Source of the DNA: Roseiterribacter gracilis
GTDB lineage: Bacteria > Pseudomonadota > Alphaproteobacteria > BOG-932 > Roseiterribacteraceae
Assembly: GCA_018332375.1 (NCBI GenBank)
Contig: BOPV01000001.1
Span: 3,534,001-3,598,000, forward strand
Length of the DNA: 64,000 nucleotides
Direction of reading: 5' to 3'
Part shown: positions 8,440-17,031 of the stretch, piece after piece
Layout of the letters: each line of letters starts with the position of its first letter
Numbering within the stretch: position 1 is the first letter of the stretch
Notes under the pieces: generated by a model
What the model was told of the DNA's origin: nothing
The model's input: the letters and a program-made list of their open reading frames with translations, nothing else
Database searches by the model: none
Program-made: the position numbers and the translations under genes

Positions 8440-9629
8440 ACGATCTTGCTCTTTTTCAGCGCGGCGATTGCGGCTGCATCATAGCCAAGCTCGCCCAGAA
8501 TCTCGTCGGTATGTTCGCCCATCGATGGCGCCGGTTTGGTGTCGTTGATGCGCACGCCGTCGATTTTGATCGGCGAAGCCAGCATCTCCATGTCCGGCAT
8601 GGCGGGGTGCGCATGCGTCTGGATCAAGCCGGTGTCGCGCAGATACGGATTGTCGAGCGCCTGGCCCAACGTCAGCACCGGTGCGATCGGGCATTTTCCT
8701 TGCAACAAGCGCAGCCAGTCTTCGGTTGGTTTGGCGCGAAACAGCGGATCGAGTTCGGTCTCCAGCACGACGCGATGTTCGCGCCGTGCCTTGGCGTCGA
8801 TGAAGCGCGGATCGTCGGCCAGTTCTGGGCGGCCGACCGCGGTCGCGACCGCTTCCCAGAATTTCGGCAACATCGCCATCACGAACACCCAGCCGTCTTT
8901 TGTCGGATAGATCTCGCACGGCACGGTCGATGGATGCGCGCTGCGGCTTTTGCGGCCGACATCGTCGCCTTCATTCAAATACCAGGTCGCGGGATAGGTC
9001 AGTTGATGCACCGCGGTGTCGAACAAGGTGACGTCGACATCGCCGCCTTTGCCGCTGTTGCGCGCACCGAACACGGCGGCGAGCAAACCCAGCGCGGTCG
9101 TGACGCCGGTCATGTAGTCGACGATCGACAGGCCGAACCGCGTCGGTTCGTGCGCCGGATCGCCGGTCATTTCCATAAACCCCGCTTCGGCCTGCATCAG
9201 ATAGTCATAGGCAGGCCACGCGGCGCGCGGACCTTCGCGGCCATAGCCCGACAAATGTCCGCAGACGATTTTCGGATTGATCTTGGCCAGCGCCGCGTAG
9301 TCGAGGCCGAGCTTGGCCGGCTGGTCGCCGCGCAGATTGTTCATCACCGCGTCGGCGCTGGTGACGAGCTTTGCAAATACCGCGCGCGCGTCTGGCTGTT
9401 TGAGGTCAAGCGTCAGCGAACGCTTGTTGCGATTGAAGGTTTGGAAGAACAGCGAGTCGTTCTCGCCCAGAAAATACGGCCCGGTCGCGCGGCTGACGTC
9501 GCCGCCCGAAGACGGGTTTTCGATCTTGATCACGTCAGCGCCGAGATCGGCGAGATACATCGAGCCGAACGGCCCTGCGCCGTACTGCTCGACCGTGATG
9601 ATCCGAAGCCCTGCCAGCGGCCGGTGCAT
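8436..9629 (-). CDS. CaiB/BaiF family CoA-transferase
   Basis: This is a class III acyl-CoA transferase of 397 residues, related to formyl-CoA transferase and alpha-methylacyl-CoA racemase enzymes. Family features are MHRPLAGLRIITVEQYGAGP at the N-terminus, the GADVIKIENP strand, NKRSLTLDLK, and the catalytic-Asp region SIVDYMTGVTTALGLLAA. The C-terminus ends with a KSKIV-type tail. Substrate cannot be read from sequence. DUF2293 follows with a four-base overlap. Confidence 0.93.
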   Translation of the reverse strand: MHRPLAGLRIITVEQYGAGPFGSMYLADLGADVIKIENPSSGGDVSRATGPYFLGENDSLFFQTFNRNKRSLTLDLKQPDARAVFAKLVTSADAVMNNLRGDQPAKLGLDYAALAKINPKIVCGHLSGYGREGPRAAWPAYDYLMQAEAGFMEMTGDPAHEPTRFGLSIVDYMTGVTTALGLLAAVFGARNSGKGGDVDVTLFDTAVHQLTYPATWYLNEGDDVGRKSRSAHPSTVPCEIYPTKDGWVFVMAMLPKFWEAVATAVGRPELADDPRFIDAKARREHRVVLETELDPLFRAKPTEDWLRLLQGKCPIAPVLTLGQALDNPYLRDTGLIQTHAHPAMPDMEMLASPIKIDGVRINDTKPAPSMGEHTDEILGELGYDAAAIAALKKSKIV

Positions 9630-9762
9630 TCCCGTATCCCCGAAAGTTCCTTTTGCTCGCTAATCCGAGCCCGCGCCGGGCGCAAGGCCGCCGCGCGCAG
9701 CGTGACCGAAACCAATTGGCCGCAGCCGGGTTGTTTCGGTCGCAGGGACAAGGAAGCCAATC

Positions 9763-9984
9763 ATGCTGGGAAAAATTGCTACCGCGACGACCTTCATTGC
9801 CGTCGTTTCACTGGGTGTTGGTGCCTGGAGCTACGCGCCGTCGGCCGACAAAAAGCCCTGGCGCCCGCAGGCAACCGCGACCGAGGTCAGCATGCCGGCC
9901 GATCAACTGCCGGTGCCGAAGGCGAAAGCGAAGCCGCTGGCCCTGATCGGCCAAAGCGCCGCGACGAAGACCGCCGCGCGCTAA
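9763..9984 (+). CDS. small membrane-anchored or secreted protein, unknown
   Basis: This 73-residue protein has an N-terminal hydrophobic segment (about residues 5-25) that could be a signal anchor, then a Lys/Ala/Pro-rich hydrophilic tail. An AAGGAAG ribosome site precedes the ATG. The last four bases overlap the end of the convergent prepilin peptidase gene. A spaced ACCGAAAC/GTTTCGGT inverted repeat lies just upstream (9705-9740). No family was recognised. Confidence 0.5.
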   Translation: MLGKIATATTFIAVVSLGVGAWSYAPSADKKPWRPQATATEVSMPADQLPVPKAKAKPLALIGQSAATKTAAR

Positions 9985-10676
9985 ACGCTGAGCCAGCTCG
10001 CAGCCGCGGCGCCGAGACCAAATCCCAACGCCAGACCGGGCGCGTAGGGGAGCGCCCCGCCGCCCCGCTGTAACAACGGACGCAACAGCGCCGTCGCGAT
10101 CCCGGCGATCATCACCGCGACCGCCAATCCAGCGACGCCGATCATTGCGCCGATCGCACCCAGCAGCAGAACATCTGCGCCCCCGACCGCCTGCAGGCCG
10201 CGTCCCAAACTGGCGGGCAGCAATCCACCCAGCGCCAATCCCGCGCCTGCGCCGAACATCGCGGCGCGCGGCGTCACGAACGCGCCGTCCAGCGCGCCGC
10301 TGCCGCTGGCGAGCAGCGCCAACGTCAGGATCGGAATCGTGACCGCATCGGGAATCTCAGTTGCGCCTTCGTCGATCGTCGCTGCGATCGTCAGACCATG
10401 CGCGACCAATAGCGCAAGCAGCGCGGCAATCCATGTGCGCGGTGCCACAATGTTGTGGGTGGCGAACAATCCCAGCAGCAACGGAATGGACGCGCCGGCA
10501 AACAGGATCCGGTGCAGCGCGCGACGCGTTGCGGGACCGCGATCGCGTGCGCCCGACGCACCGGCGCAAATCGCCCAGGCGCGTTCGCGCCACGCGTCGC
10601 CTTCAAGCAGGCTCCACAGCAGCAACAGCGACACCGCAATGGCGGCAGCCCAAGCAAAGCTCATGTCGAAATTCAT
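9981..10676 (-). CDS. prepilin peptidase-like A24 aspartic protease, methylase half absent
   Basis: This polytopic membrane protein of 231 residues has the A24 prepilin peptidase catalytic core. The first Asp is in TIDEGATEIPDAVT (about D102) and the second in the GGAD variant of the GxGD motif (about D168). The N-terminal Cys-rich methyltransferase domain of PilD is missing, as in PilU/TadV-type short peptidases. The ATG at 10676 overlaps the stop of the upstream thioredoxin-fold gene (ATGA). It is the last gene of the pilus-like cluster and would process the pilins encoded upstream. Confidence 0.8.
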   Translation of the reverse strand: MNFDMSFAWAAAIAVSLLLLWSLLEGDAWRERAWAICAGASGARDRGPATRRALHRILFAGASIPLLLGLFATHNIVAPRTWIAALLALLVAHGLTIAATIDEGATEIPDAVTIPILTLALLASGSGALDGAFVTPRAAMFGAGAGLALGGLLPASLGRGLQAVGGADVLLLGAIGAMIGVAGLAVAVMIAGIATALLRPLLQRGGGALPYAPGLALGFGLGAAAASWLSV

Positions 10677-11476
10677 TTCGCCGCCCACGCCGCCAGGAAT
10701 CGATCCGGGCCGGCCGCCCCGCTGATCACTTCGCCCGACGACAGATAGGCGGCGGGCGTTCCCTGCACCGCGAAACGCTGCGCCAGCACCGCGATGCGCG
10801 CCATTTCGGTTTTGACCTCGTCGCTGTTGCGCATCCGCAGCAGCTCGTCCCAGTTCAGGCCAATGCGATCGGCAGACAGGCGCACGATCGCATCGGTGAC
10901 TTCGCCGTCCTGTGCCAACAAGGCTTCGTGCAGCGCGGTACCTTTGCCCATACGCGCTGCCGCGAGTACCGATAGCGCAGCGGTGCTGCTCGACGGGCGC
11001 AACACGGCAACCGGCATGGCGATGATGCGAATGTCGCTTTCGCGCGCGCGCAACTTGGTCAGGTCTTGTTCCAGATGCCGGCAATGCGGGCAGTTGTAAT
11101 CGAGGAAGACCAGCGCGCTGCGTTTGGTCTCGGTCGGGCCGAAGGACAGCGTGAACGGGCCGCGCGGATTGAGCAGCGCCGGCTCGGCCGCAAGCGCGGC
11201 GCGCCAGGTGCGCGACTTCTCGCGCTCGCGCCCTTGGTTGGCTGCCTGCATCGCGCGTTCGATGAAGCCGGGCTGGCTCATCGCGGCGAAGACGCGTTGC
11301 TCGAACTCGGCGGGCGCAATCTGCGCGGTTGGTGCTGCTGTTGGTGCGGGCAGCATTCGCTGTTGTTCGGCCAGCGCGACCAGCAGGCCGGCTGCCAGCG
11401 CAAGCGCGGTTCCCAGTGCCACCGACCAACGGCGCGGGCGCGGTGACTCGCCAGGTGGCTCGAGTAAAACGCTCAT
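10673..11476 (-). CDS. DsbA/DsbG-like thiol-disulfide oxidoreductase, membrane-anchored
   Basis: This is a 267-residue protein with an N-terminal membrane anchor (about residues 17-36), a linker and a thioredoxin-fold DsbA-type domain. The redox motif CPHC is at about 129-132 in FLDYNCPHCRHLE. The cis-Pro loop appears as VQGTPAAYL. The predicted location is periplasmic. It overlaps both neighbours by four bases inside the pilus-like cluster. All three pilins and the PilV-like protein contain several cysteines, so disulfide formation or repair in pilus subunits is a reasonable inferred role. Confidence 0.85.
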   Translation of the reverse strand: MSVLLEPPGESPRPRRWSVALGTALALAAGLLVALAEQQRMLPAPTAAPTAQIAPAEFEQRVFAAMSQPGFIERAMQAANQGREREKSRTWRAALAAEPALLNPRGPFTLSFGPTETKRSALVFLDYNCPHCRHLEQDLTKLRARESDIRIIAMPVAVLRPSSSTAALSVLAAARMGKGTALHEALLAQDGEVTDAIVRLSADRIGLNWDELLRMRNSDEVKTEMARIAVLAQRFAVQGTPAAYLSSGEVISGAAGPDRFLAAWAAK

Positions 11477-13227
11477 GTCGAAACTTCCTCGTTGGACGGT
11501 ACGGCTGCGGTGGCGAAGGCCAGAACATCGTCCGGCGCCAACAACACCGCTGCAGTTGCGTCAGCGGCGGGCGCCGTCGGCACGCGGTCGGCCGCGTCGG
11601 CGACCGGTTCGAAGGCAAGCTGCAGAATCGCGCCGTCGAGACGCGTGCCGCCATAAAGCAGCGTCTGCCGGATCTGCACGTGGGTTGCGTCGCCGACCCG
11701 GCCAAGCTGCACCAGCTCCCCAACCGGCACAGTGCCGAGCGCGATACGCATGCTCAGCGGCGCTTGCACGATCGGATCAGCTTGCTCGGTGATGCGCAGC
11801 GACGCGCCCGACCAGGCGAACTGTCCGAGTTGCACGCTGCCCAGCTTGGTCAGCCGGTTGCTGCACGGACGCCGCGCGCTTTTCGCCAGCGCGATTTCGA
11901 ATTCGATTGCCTCGGGCAGAAAGCGCGTCGCCGGGGTTCCCAACGTCGCCGCCCAATAGGACGCGCTTTCGAACAAGCGCGCATGCGGTATGCAGGGCGG
12001 TGCGGCTTCGGCGATAATCCAATCGGCCGATGCGCCGTCCAATGCGGTGCGATCGACCGGCAGGTTGATGCCCGTCTGCAGCAGCTGCACGCGCGTACGC
12101 GCGTCGCCGGACAGATTCTCGTCGAAGAATTTCTGCAACGCGGCGGCTTGGCCGGGATGGCCGACCAGAACAAAGACCTGCGCGCCGGCCAGCGCCGCGA
12201 AGAGCGAGGTCAGGCCCGATCCCGGCAGAATATCGATCGCAATCTCGCCCGGGGTGATCTGCGCAACGCCGGCATCGATTGCGTCGATGACGTCGTCGCG
12301 CAGAATCCAGGCGACCTGCCAGTCGGGAATCTGTTCGGGTACCAGGCGACGCACGCGGCCGCGCCACCGCGCCAGTTGCGGCAAGCCGTCGATGGCGGTG
12401 CGCATGCGTTCGGCGCGCGCATGCGTGTCGTCGCTGCCGAACCAGCCCGACAACAGCGCGACGAAGCGCGATAGAGACGGATGCGCGGTACCGCGCGCTG
12501 CTTGTTGTTCGGCAGCGACTTGCGCCTGCGCCAGTTGAAACCCCGCGTCTTGCTGATCGCCCGCCTGCATCGCCGCAAGTGCGCGGGCGAGCCGCGTCCA
12601 GGCGCTGGTCGGATCCAGCCGCGCCATCGTCTCGATCGTGATGCGCGTGGCGGCGGGCTGCATGTCTTCGAACCGCGCCAGCGCGACCAGAAACAAATTC
12701 GGCAGATCGTCGTCGAGCTCGCCTTGTACGTGCGTCTGACGCGCCAGACCGAGACGCAGCAGGTTGGTCGCGAATTTCCGCTGCTTGTCGGGATCGGCGC
12801 GTGGCGTGTCGGGGGTCAGCTGCAGCGCGACATCGAACGCGCCCGCTTCGCTGGCGAGACGCTGGGCCTGCAGACGTGCCCCTGCATCCTCGCCGTGCAG
12901 GTCGAGATGTTGTTGCAGGAAGGCGCGCGCACGGGTTCGGCTGCTGCGGCGCAGGGCATCGGCGACTTGCAACGGGTCTTGCGGTGCGTCGCGTTCGATC
13001 GGCGGCGCGTCGGCTGGGCGCAGCCCGTAGGCGGGCGGCAGCAGCGCGGGGGCTGCGACTTCTTCGGGAAACAACAGTGCCAGCAGCGAGCGTGCGCGCT
13101 GCTCGTCCGGCCGTTGCTGCAAGACAGCGCGCGCAATCCGCTCGGCGCGTACGATGCGACCGGCGCGAAAGGCGTCGATTGCGTCTTCAATATCGGCGGC
13201 GGGATCGTCGGCGAGCGCGAGACTCAT
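11473..13227 (-). CDS. TPR protein with degenerate PRMT-like methyltransferase domain
   Basis: This is a 584-residue cytoplasmic protein. The first half is helical and TPR-like (for example DIEDAIDAFRAGRIVRAERI and VARAVLQQRPDEQRARSLLA). From about residue 300 the pattern follows protein arginine methyltransferases: a WILRDDVIDAIDAGV helix, a motif-I-like IDILPGSGLTSLFAALAGA, a post-I VFVLVGHPG, and FLPEAIEFEIALA where PRMTs have the start of their beta-barrel. The Gly-rich loop has Leu-Pro in place of the usual Gly, and I see no clear double-E loop, so activity is doubtful. It overlaps its neighbours by four bases on the downstream side. Confidence 0.6.
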   Translation of the reverse strand: MSLALADDPAADIEDAIDAFRAGRIVRAERIARAVLQQRPDEQRARSLLALLFPEEVAAPALLPPAYGLRPADAPPIERDAPQDPLQVADALRRSSRTRARAFLQQHLDLHGEDAGARLQAQRLASEAGAFDVALQLTPDTPRADPDKQRKFATNLLRLGLARQTHVQGELDDDLPNLFLVALARFEDMQPAATRITIETMARLDPTSAWTRLARALAAMQAGDQQDAGFQLAQAQVAAEQQAARGTAHPSLSRFVALLSGWFGSDDTHARAERMRTAIDGLPQLARWRGRVRRLVPEQIPDWQVAWILRDDVIDAIDAGVAQITPGEIAIDILPGSGLTSLFAALAGAQVFVLVGHPGQAAALQKFFDENLSGDARTRVQLLQTGINLPVDRTALDGASADWIIAEAAPPCIPHARLFESASYWAATLGTPATRFLPEAIEFEIALAKSARRPCSNRLTKLGSVQLGQFAWSGASLRITEQADPIVQAPLSMRIALGTVPVGELVQLGRVGDATHVQIRQTLLYGGTRLDGAILQLAFEPVADAADRVPTAPAADATAAVLLAPDDVLAFATAAVPSNEEVST

Positions 13228-13237
13228 CGGTCGACTC

Positions 13238-13903
13238 TTACGGCGCGAAGCTGGGCGGCGGCGGCGCCGACTGCACGGTGCCGGTCGCCTTCATCCAGGT
13301 CACGATCGCGAAACGGATGCCGCGCGTGACCGGTAGCGCGCCGTGCAGGAAACGCGGATCGGACGGGAACGCGACCAGGAGGCCGGGCGCGGGTTGGATT
13401 TCGACCTGCAGCTCGGGGAAAAGAAGCGTGCCGCCTTCAAACGCATCGTTGAGATAGAGAATCACGCTGACGTCGCGATCGGCATCGCGCAGCCCAGGCA
13501 TGCGGCCCTGCGCCGTGTCGGGATGCGGCGCGTAGTGACCGCCGGTTTCGTAGACCAGCAGTTGCGGCTCTTCGATCCATTCGATCTCGACGCCGAAGCT
13601 GGGCTGAATCTTTTCGTGCACCGCACGCTGTAGCAGGCTGCGGATCGACCGTCGCACCAGACTTGTGTCGGCGGACTTGGCGTTGCGGATCGCGGGATCG
13701 AGCCGGCCGCCCGGCTGGCGCGGATCCATCACCCGGTGACGCCAGGTGCGTGTCGGATCGACGCCGTCGATCAGATCTTCGCAATCGTCCTGCGCGAGGA
13801 AGCCGGGCCAGCGCCGGATCAAATCACTGCGCGAACCGGTCGACGAGTCGACCAGCGCCGGATGCAGCAGCGGCGCGTGCGAAAGCGTCGCTGGTGCGGT
13901 CAC
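13238..13903 (-). CDS. 2OG-Fe(II) oxygenase, prolyl-4-hydroxylase-like, in pilus cluster
   Basis: This 221-residue non-haem iron dioxygenase has no signal peptide and is presumably cytoplasmic. The facial triad is visible as H127-x-D129 in GGHYAPHPDTAQ and distal H187 in FLHGALPVTRGIRFAI, with R197 ten residues later to bind 2-oxoglutarate. The SVILYLNDAFEGGTLLFPE strand is typical of the P4H/PiuC group. It starts in an ATGA overlap with the upstream PilT/DotB-like ATPase and sits in the middle of the pilus-like operon. The substrate is unknown; a pilin or assembly protein is the obvious candidate from context. Confidence 0.88.
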   Translation of the reverse strand: MTAPATLSHAPLLHPALVDSSTGSRSDLIRRWPGFLAQDDCEDLIDGVDPTRTWRHRVMDPRQPGGRLDPAIRNAKSADTSLVRRSIRSLLQRAVHEKIQPSFGVEIEWIEEPQLLVYETGGHYAPHPDTAQGRMPGLRDADRDVSVILYLNDAFEGGTLLFPELQVEIQPAPGLLVAFPSDPRFLHGALPVTRGIRFAIVTWMKATGTVQSAPPPPSFAP

Positions 13904-14853
13904 GCGCGAAACGCGCCCATCGTACGCAGGCCGAACAGGGTCGCCTGCTTCATCATCATCGTCTTCAGCTGTTCCATCTTGCGCGTGCGGATCAGATTCT
14001 GGATCTGCGTCCGGTCTTCATCGACCGCGAGCAGGAATTCCGCCGTCATGCGTGCGGGGCTGCCGATCAGGTCCTGATGGATGATGCCGAGAAAGCCGTT
14101 GGCGAGCAGTCCGGCTGTGTGATCGGGATCTTCGCCGCCGGCATATTGCAGCAAGGATTGCAGCGCCTGGATCGGGTCGCCGCCGTGAATCGTGGTGATC
14201 ACGAGATGGCCCGACAACGCGGCGCGCAAGGCCTGCTGTGCTGCGTTGGGATAGCGGATCTCGCCCAACAGAATATAGCGCGGATGCATGCGCAGCGCCT
14301 TGGCCAGCGCTTTGTGGAATTCGTCTTCGCGACACTCGGTCGGGAAGCAATAGCCATAGCCGTGTGGCCCATACATCGGCAGCTCGCATGGGCTTTCGAT
14401 CGTCAGCAGCACGTCGCCATAGGTTTCGAGATATTTGATGCCGAGCGCGCAGGCGGTGGTGGTTTTGCCCGATCCCGTCGCACCCGACAGAACCAGCAAG
14501 CCGCTTTGCTGGCCCAGCTGGATCAATCGTTGCTGCGCCGATTCGGGAAAGCCGATCTCGTGCAGCTTGCGGATTGCGTGTTCCTGCCGGCGGAGCACGA
14601 ACCACAGGCTTTTGTCGTCGAGCTCCATCACCGCGACGCGATAGACGACTTCGTCGTGCTTCACGGCGAATTCGGTGATCTGTCGTTCGCGGTATTTGCC
14701 CGAATATTCTTTGCCGAGATCGCGCGCCAGGCCGCGCGCTTCATTGGTTGCGTCGTCGGGCATGCGAATCAGGCCTTGACCCGAGACTTTCAACATCCCG
14801 TCGCTAGACGCGTTGATATACGCGTCCGCGAAGAAGTGATCCTTGATCGCCAT
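13900..14853 (-). CDS. PilT/DotB-like secretion ATPase
   Basis: This hexameric type II/IV secretion ATPase has about 317 residues. The Walker A is GATGSGKTT (about 124-132), the Walker B-like strand is YILLGEIRYP, and an HGGD His-box-like segment lies in VITTIHGGDP. Length and layout fit PilT, DotB and TraJ ATPases that drive retraction or transfer, distinct from the assembly ATPase at 19409. The internal ATG at 14853 is preferred over 14874. The stop overlaps the 2OG oxygenase start by four bases. It is separated from the third pilin by about 96 bases containing a palindrome. Confidence 0.9.
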   Translation of the reverse strand: MAIKDHFFADAYINASSDGMLKVSGQGLIRMPDDATNEARGLARDLGKEYSGKYRERQITEFAVKHDEVVYRVAVMELDDKSLWFVLRRQEHAIRKLHEIGFPESAQQRLIQLGQQSGLLVLSGATGSGKTTTACALGIKYLETYGDVLLTIESPCELPMYGPHGYGYCFPTECREDEFHKALAKALRMHPRYILLGEIRYPNAAQQALRAALSGHLVITTIHGGDPIQALQSLLQYAGGEDPDHTAGLLANGFLGIIHQDLIGSPARMTAEFLLAVDEDRTQIQNLIRTRKMEQLKTMMMKQATLFGLRTMGAFRA

Positions 14854-14933
14854 TCCGTCGCCTGCCTGCCGCACCTCGTTGCAGCGCGACCCTACGCGGC
14901 TTCGCAGGTGACGAAAAGAGGAAAAAGGAAGAG

Positions 14934-14947
14934 CGCGTAATTACGCG
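14934..14947 (-). other. perfect palindrome followed by T-rich tract after pilin gene
   Basis: CGCGTAATTACGCG is a perfect 14-base palindrome just downstream of the third pilin stop. In the direction of transcription it is followed by a pyrimidine-rich tract with T runs. It could be a weak terminator or attenuator that lowers expression of the downstream ATPase and enzyme genes, or a protein-binding site. The evidence is structural only. Confidence 0.35.
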
Positions 14948-14949
14948 AT

Positions 14950-15474
14950 CTATTGGAAACGATACGATACGAAAAACGGCCCTGCACCGCTGCAGGCGGT
15001 CGCGATCGTGGTCTGCGCCGTCGCATCGAATGGCGCGAACAGATCGGCCGACGTAGCGCCGCCGGTGATGCGCAGCCCGTGCAGCGCCGGCACTTTCAGC
15101 CATGCGCCGCTGCACACGTCGGCGGGAGTCTGGCTGGTGACGGTGAAGAACGGGCCGTCCGTCGTAACCGTCAGCGCGCCCCCGTATGGATTGCGGTATC
15201 CGTTCGCAATGCGACTGTCCGGCGTGCCAAGTCCCAGCGCGAAGAGGCGCGCGGTGATGTCGACGCTGCCGGCCGGACCGTAAGGCGGCGCACCCGCATT
15301 CTCGTAGATGCTGCGTACGCCCTGCGCCAAGGTCGCGACTTGCTGTGTGAAGCGCTGCTCGCGCACGCGCGCGGCGCCGCGTTCGAACAGGCTGACCGAT
15401 CCAACCGTCAGTACGGCGCCGACGGCGATCGCTAGCATCGCGTCGGTGGTGCTCCAGCCGGCGCGGCTTCGCAT
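14950..15474 (-). CDS. type IV pilin-like protein (PilS family), third pilin
   Basis: This 174-residue prepilin has a short leader MRSRAG, with probable cleavage after Gly6. The mature N-terminus WSTTDAMLAIAVGAVLTVG has Asp rather than Glu at +5. The C-terminal domain has the NPYGGALTVTT motif of PilS-type pilins and two Cys (VCSG, TACSG). The ATG at 15474 overlaps the stop of the PilV-like gene (TAATG); the longer frame to 15534 would run into it. It probably assembles with the other pilins of this cluster. Confidence 0.82.
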   Translation of the reverse strand: MRSRAGWSTTDAMLAIAVGAVLTVGSVSLFERGAARVREQRFTQQVATLAQGVRSIYENAGAPPYGPAGSVDITARLFALGLGTPDSRIANGYRNPYGGALTVTTDGPFFTVTSQTPADVCSGAWLKVPALHGLRITGGATSADLFAPFDATAQTTIATACSGAGPFFVSYRFQ

Positions 15475-16472
15475 TACGGGGTGCAAACGATGCGATGCGC
15501 AGAGTCGACGCTGAGATATTGACCCGGCGAGCATCGCGGTACCAGCGCGACGTTGCGCCAGAAATTGCCAGGTACCGGTGGCCCTTCGGTGACGCAGACG
15601 ACGGGATCGCCCTCCGCGACGCCCGCGATACGGCCCACCTGGTCGGAGCGGCAGATGCCGCCGACCGCGATACCATCCGGATTGAACTGCAGCGAATACC
15701 GCACCGTCACTTCATCCGCGCCGGTGATCGAATTTGCGTTCATCAGCAGCGACGTATGCATTGTCTGCGGCTCGGCGCCGGTGCCGGTGGAAAAACGATG
15801 GATGTAGTCGGCAAAGGCGCGGCTGTCGTCGACGCGCAACAGGGCGGCGACGTGACCTGCGCCCGGCGACGGCATGGTTGCGCCGTCATTGTAGCTCTGC
15901 AGATTGATCGACCAGCCGCCATACGCGCCATTGGCAAAGCCATTCGCTGCGACGATGCCGCCGTCGCTGGCATCCGCGCGCGTCGCGATTTCGGTTGCCC
16001 GGCTATCGCTGAGCTGCGTGCCGCCGCGCGTCAGAACCAACCCTTCGAGTTGGATGGGCGACGGTGTTTGCGCCGGGCCGGTTTTTTTGAGCCAGATCTC
16101 ATAGGTCTGGCCGTGCACGTTGGTTTGCGCGAAGCCCGGCGGCAGCAGGCCGGAATCAACCAGCGAGAAATCCAGCCCCGGTATTGTGTTGGTCAACCCG
16201 AAGCGTACGGCGGAATTCGCCGGGCACGCCGTATGGATGATGCATTGGTTGGCAATCGCGCCGGTGATCGCGGCGAAGTTGCGCGTGATGACCGTCGAGA
16301 TCGCCTGTTGCACCGTGCGCAAGCCCGCGGCCGCCGCGGCGTCGCGCGCATCGCGCGTCGTCTGCGTTTGGCGCCAGGCTAGAATTCCGAACACGACGGC
16401 GATCACCGCCATGGCGATCGCGCCTTCCAGAAACAGGCTGCCGCGGCGCGCGCGGCCGGCTTCATGGGACAT
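15474..16472 (-). CDS. PilV-like minor pilin / tip adhesin
   Basis: This 332-residue protein has a prepilin leader ending RARRG (cleavage after Gly11), mature SLFLEGAIAMAVIAVVFG with the conserved Glu at +5, and a long extracellular domain with several Cys near the C-terminus (ICRSD, VCVTEG, PRCSPG, IVCTP). Size and domain order match the plasmid PilV tip adhesins. I found no shufflon-type invertible repeats at its 3' end, so it appears to be a fixed adhesin. It overlaps the PilM-like gene by 11 bases. Confidence 0.75.
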   Translation of the reverse strand: MSHEAGRARRGSLFLEGAIAMAVIAVVFGILAWRQTQTTRDARDAAAAAGLRTVQQAISTVITRNFAAITGAIANQCIIHTACPANSAVRFGLTNTIPGLDFSLVDSGLLPPGFAQTNVHGQTYEIWLKKTGPAQTPSPIQLEGLVLTRGGTQLSDSRATEIATRADASDGGIVAANGFANGAYGGWSINLQSYNDGATMPSPGAGHVAALLRVDDSRAFADYIHRFSTGTGAEPQTMHTSLLMNANSITGADEVTVRYSLQFNPDGIAVGGICRSDQVGRIAGVAEGDPVVCVTEGPPVPGNFWRNVALVPRCSPGQYLSVDSAHRIVCTP

Positions 16473-17028
16473 TCTTGTCGCTCGGGTCGATGTTGTCGCG
16501 CACGGTCAGACGCACCGGGCGGCCGGTTGCGGCGGCGCTGGTGAGGACCGGTGTTGTCAGGTCGGCACGCTCGTCAGTGTCGATGCGCGTTTCGGCGATG
16601 CTCGACTCCCAGCCGACGCCGGCCAGGCCGGTATAGCCGACCGTCGCTGCAAGAAAGCGTCCGACGGCACCGCCGCCAACTGCGATCCCCGCGATCGTCG
16701 CGCCGTCGTCGCTGGTGCGCACGGTCCGGTCGCTGTCGATCACGCTGCGCCAGGCGCCTGCCTTCGCGTACGAGCTCGGCAAGATCGCGATGATCTGCGG
16801 GTCAGGAATTTCACCGGGCGGTGCGCCGCTGCGCGCGATGATTGCAGCCGCCTGGTGCCAATCGGCAAAGTTGCGCGCCAAGGCAAGCGCGCGCTGATCG
16901 CGCGGGCTGAGATTGCTCTCGCTGCCGAGGCGACCGACGTCGCGCCGTTCGTTCGCGGGCACACCACCGACAAGATCGGCGGCGATCACCACCGCCAGAC
17001 CGCCCAGCAATGCGGCCCACGCCCACAT
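16462..17028 (-). CDS. PilM-like pilus biogenesis protein
   Basis: This 188-residue protein has a single N-terminal membrane segment (WAWAALLGGLAVVIAADLVG), a helical region (LSPRDQRALALARNFADWHQ) and a Gly/Ala-rich C-terminal domain. This layout and its position between the pilin and pilV-like genes fit PilM of IncI-type thin pili. The sequence is otherwise poorly conserved. The start lies three bases after the stop of the second pilin, so they are co-translated. Confidence 0.6.
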   Translation of the reverse strand: MWAWAALLGGLAVVIAADLVGGVPANERRDVGRLGSESNLSPRDQRALALARNFADWHQAAAIIARSGAPPGEIPDPQIIAILPSSYAKAGAWRSVIDSDRTVRTSDDGATIAGIAVGGGAVGRFLAATVGYTGLAGVGWESSIAETRIDTDERADLTTPVLTSAAATGRPVRLTVRDNIDPSDKNVP

Positions 17029-17031
17029 GGT

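Noticed and set aside
9705..9740. ACCGAAAC/GTTTCGGT inverted repeat upstream of the small protein at 9763
   Set aside because: Only eight paired bases around a 20-base spacer; it is not strong enough to call an operator or terminator without comparative data.
14950..16472. Possible shufflon at the 3' end of the PilV-like gene
   Set aside because: No repeated recombination sites, no inverted partial pilV segments and no recombinase gene are present around it.
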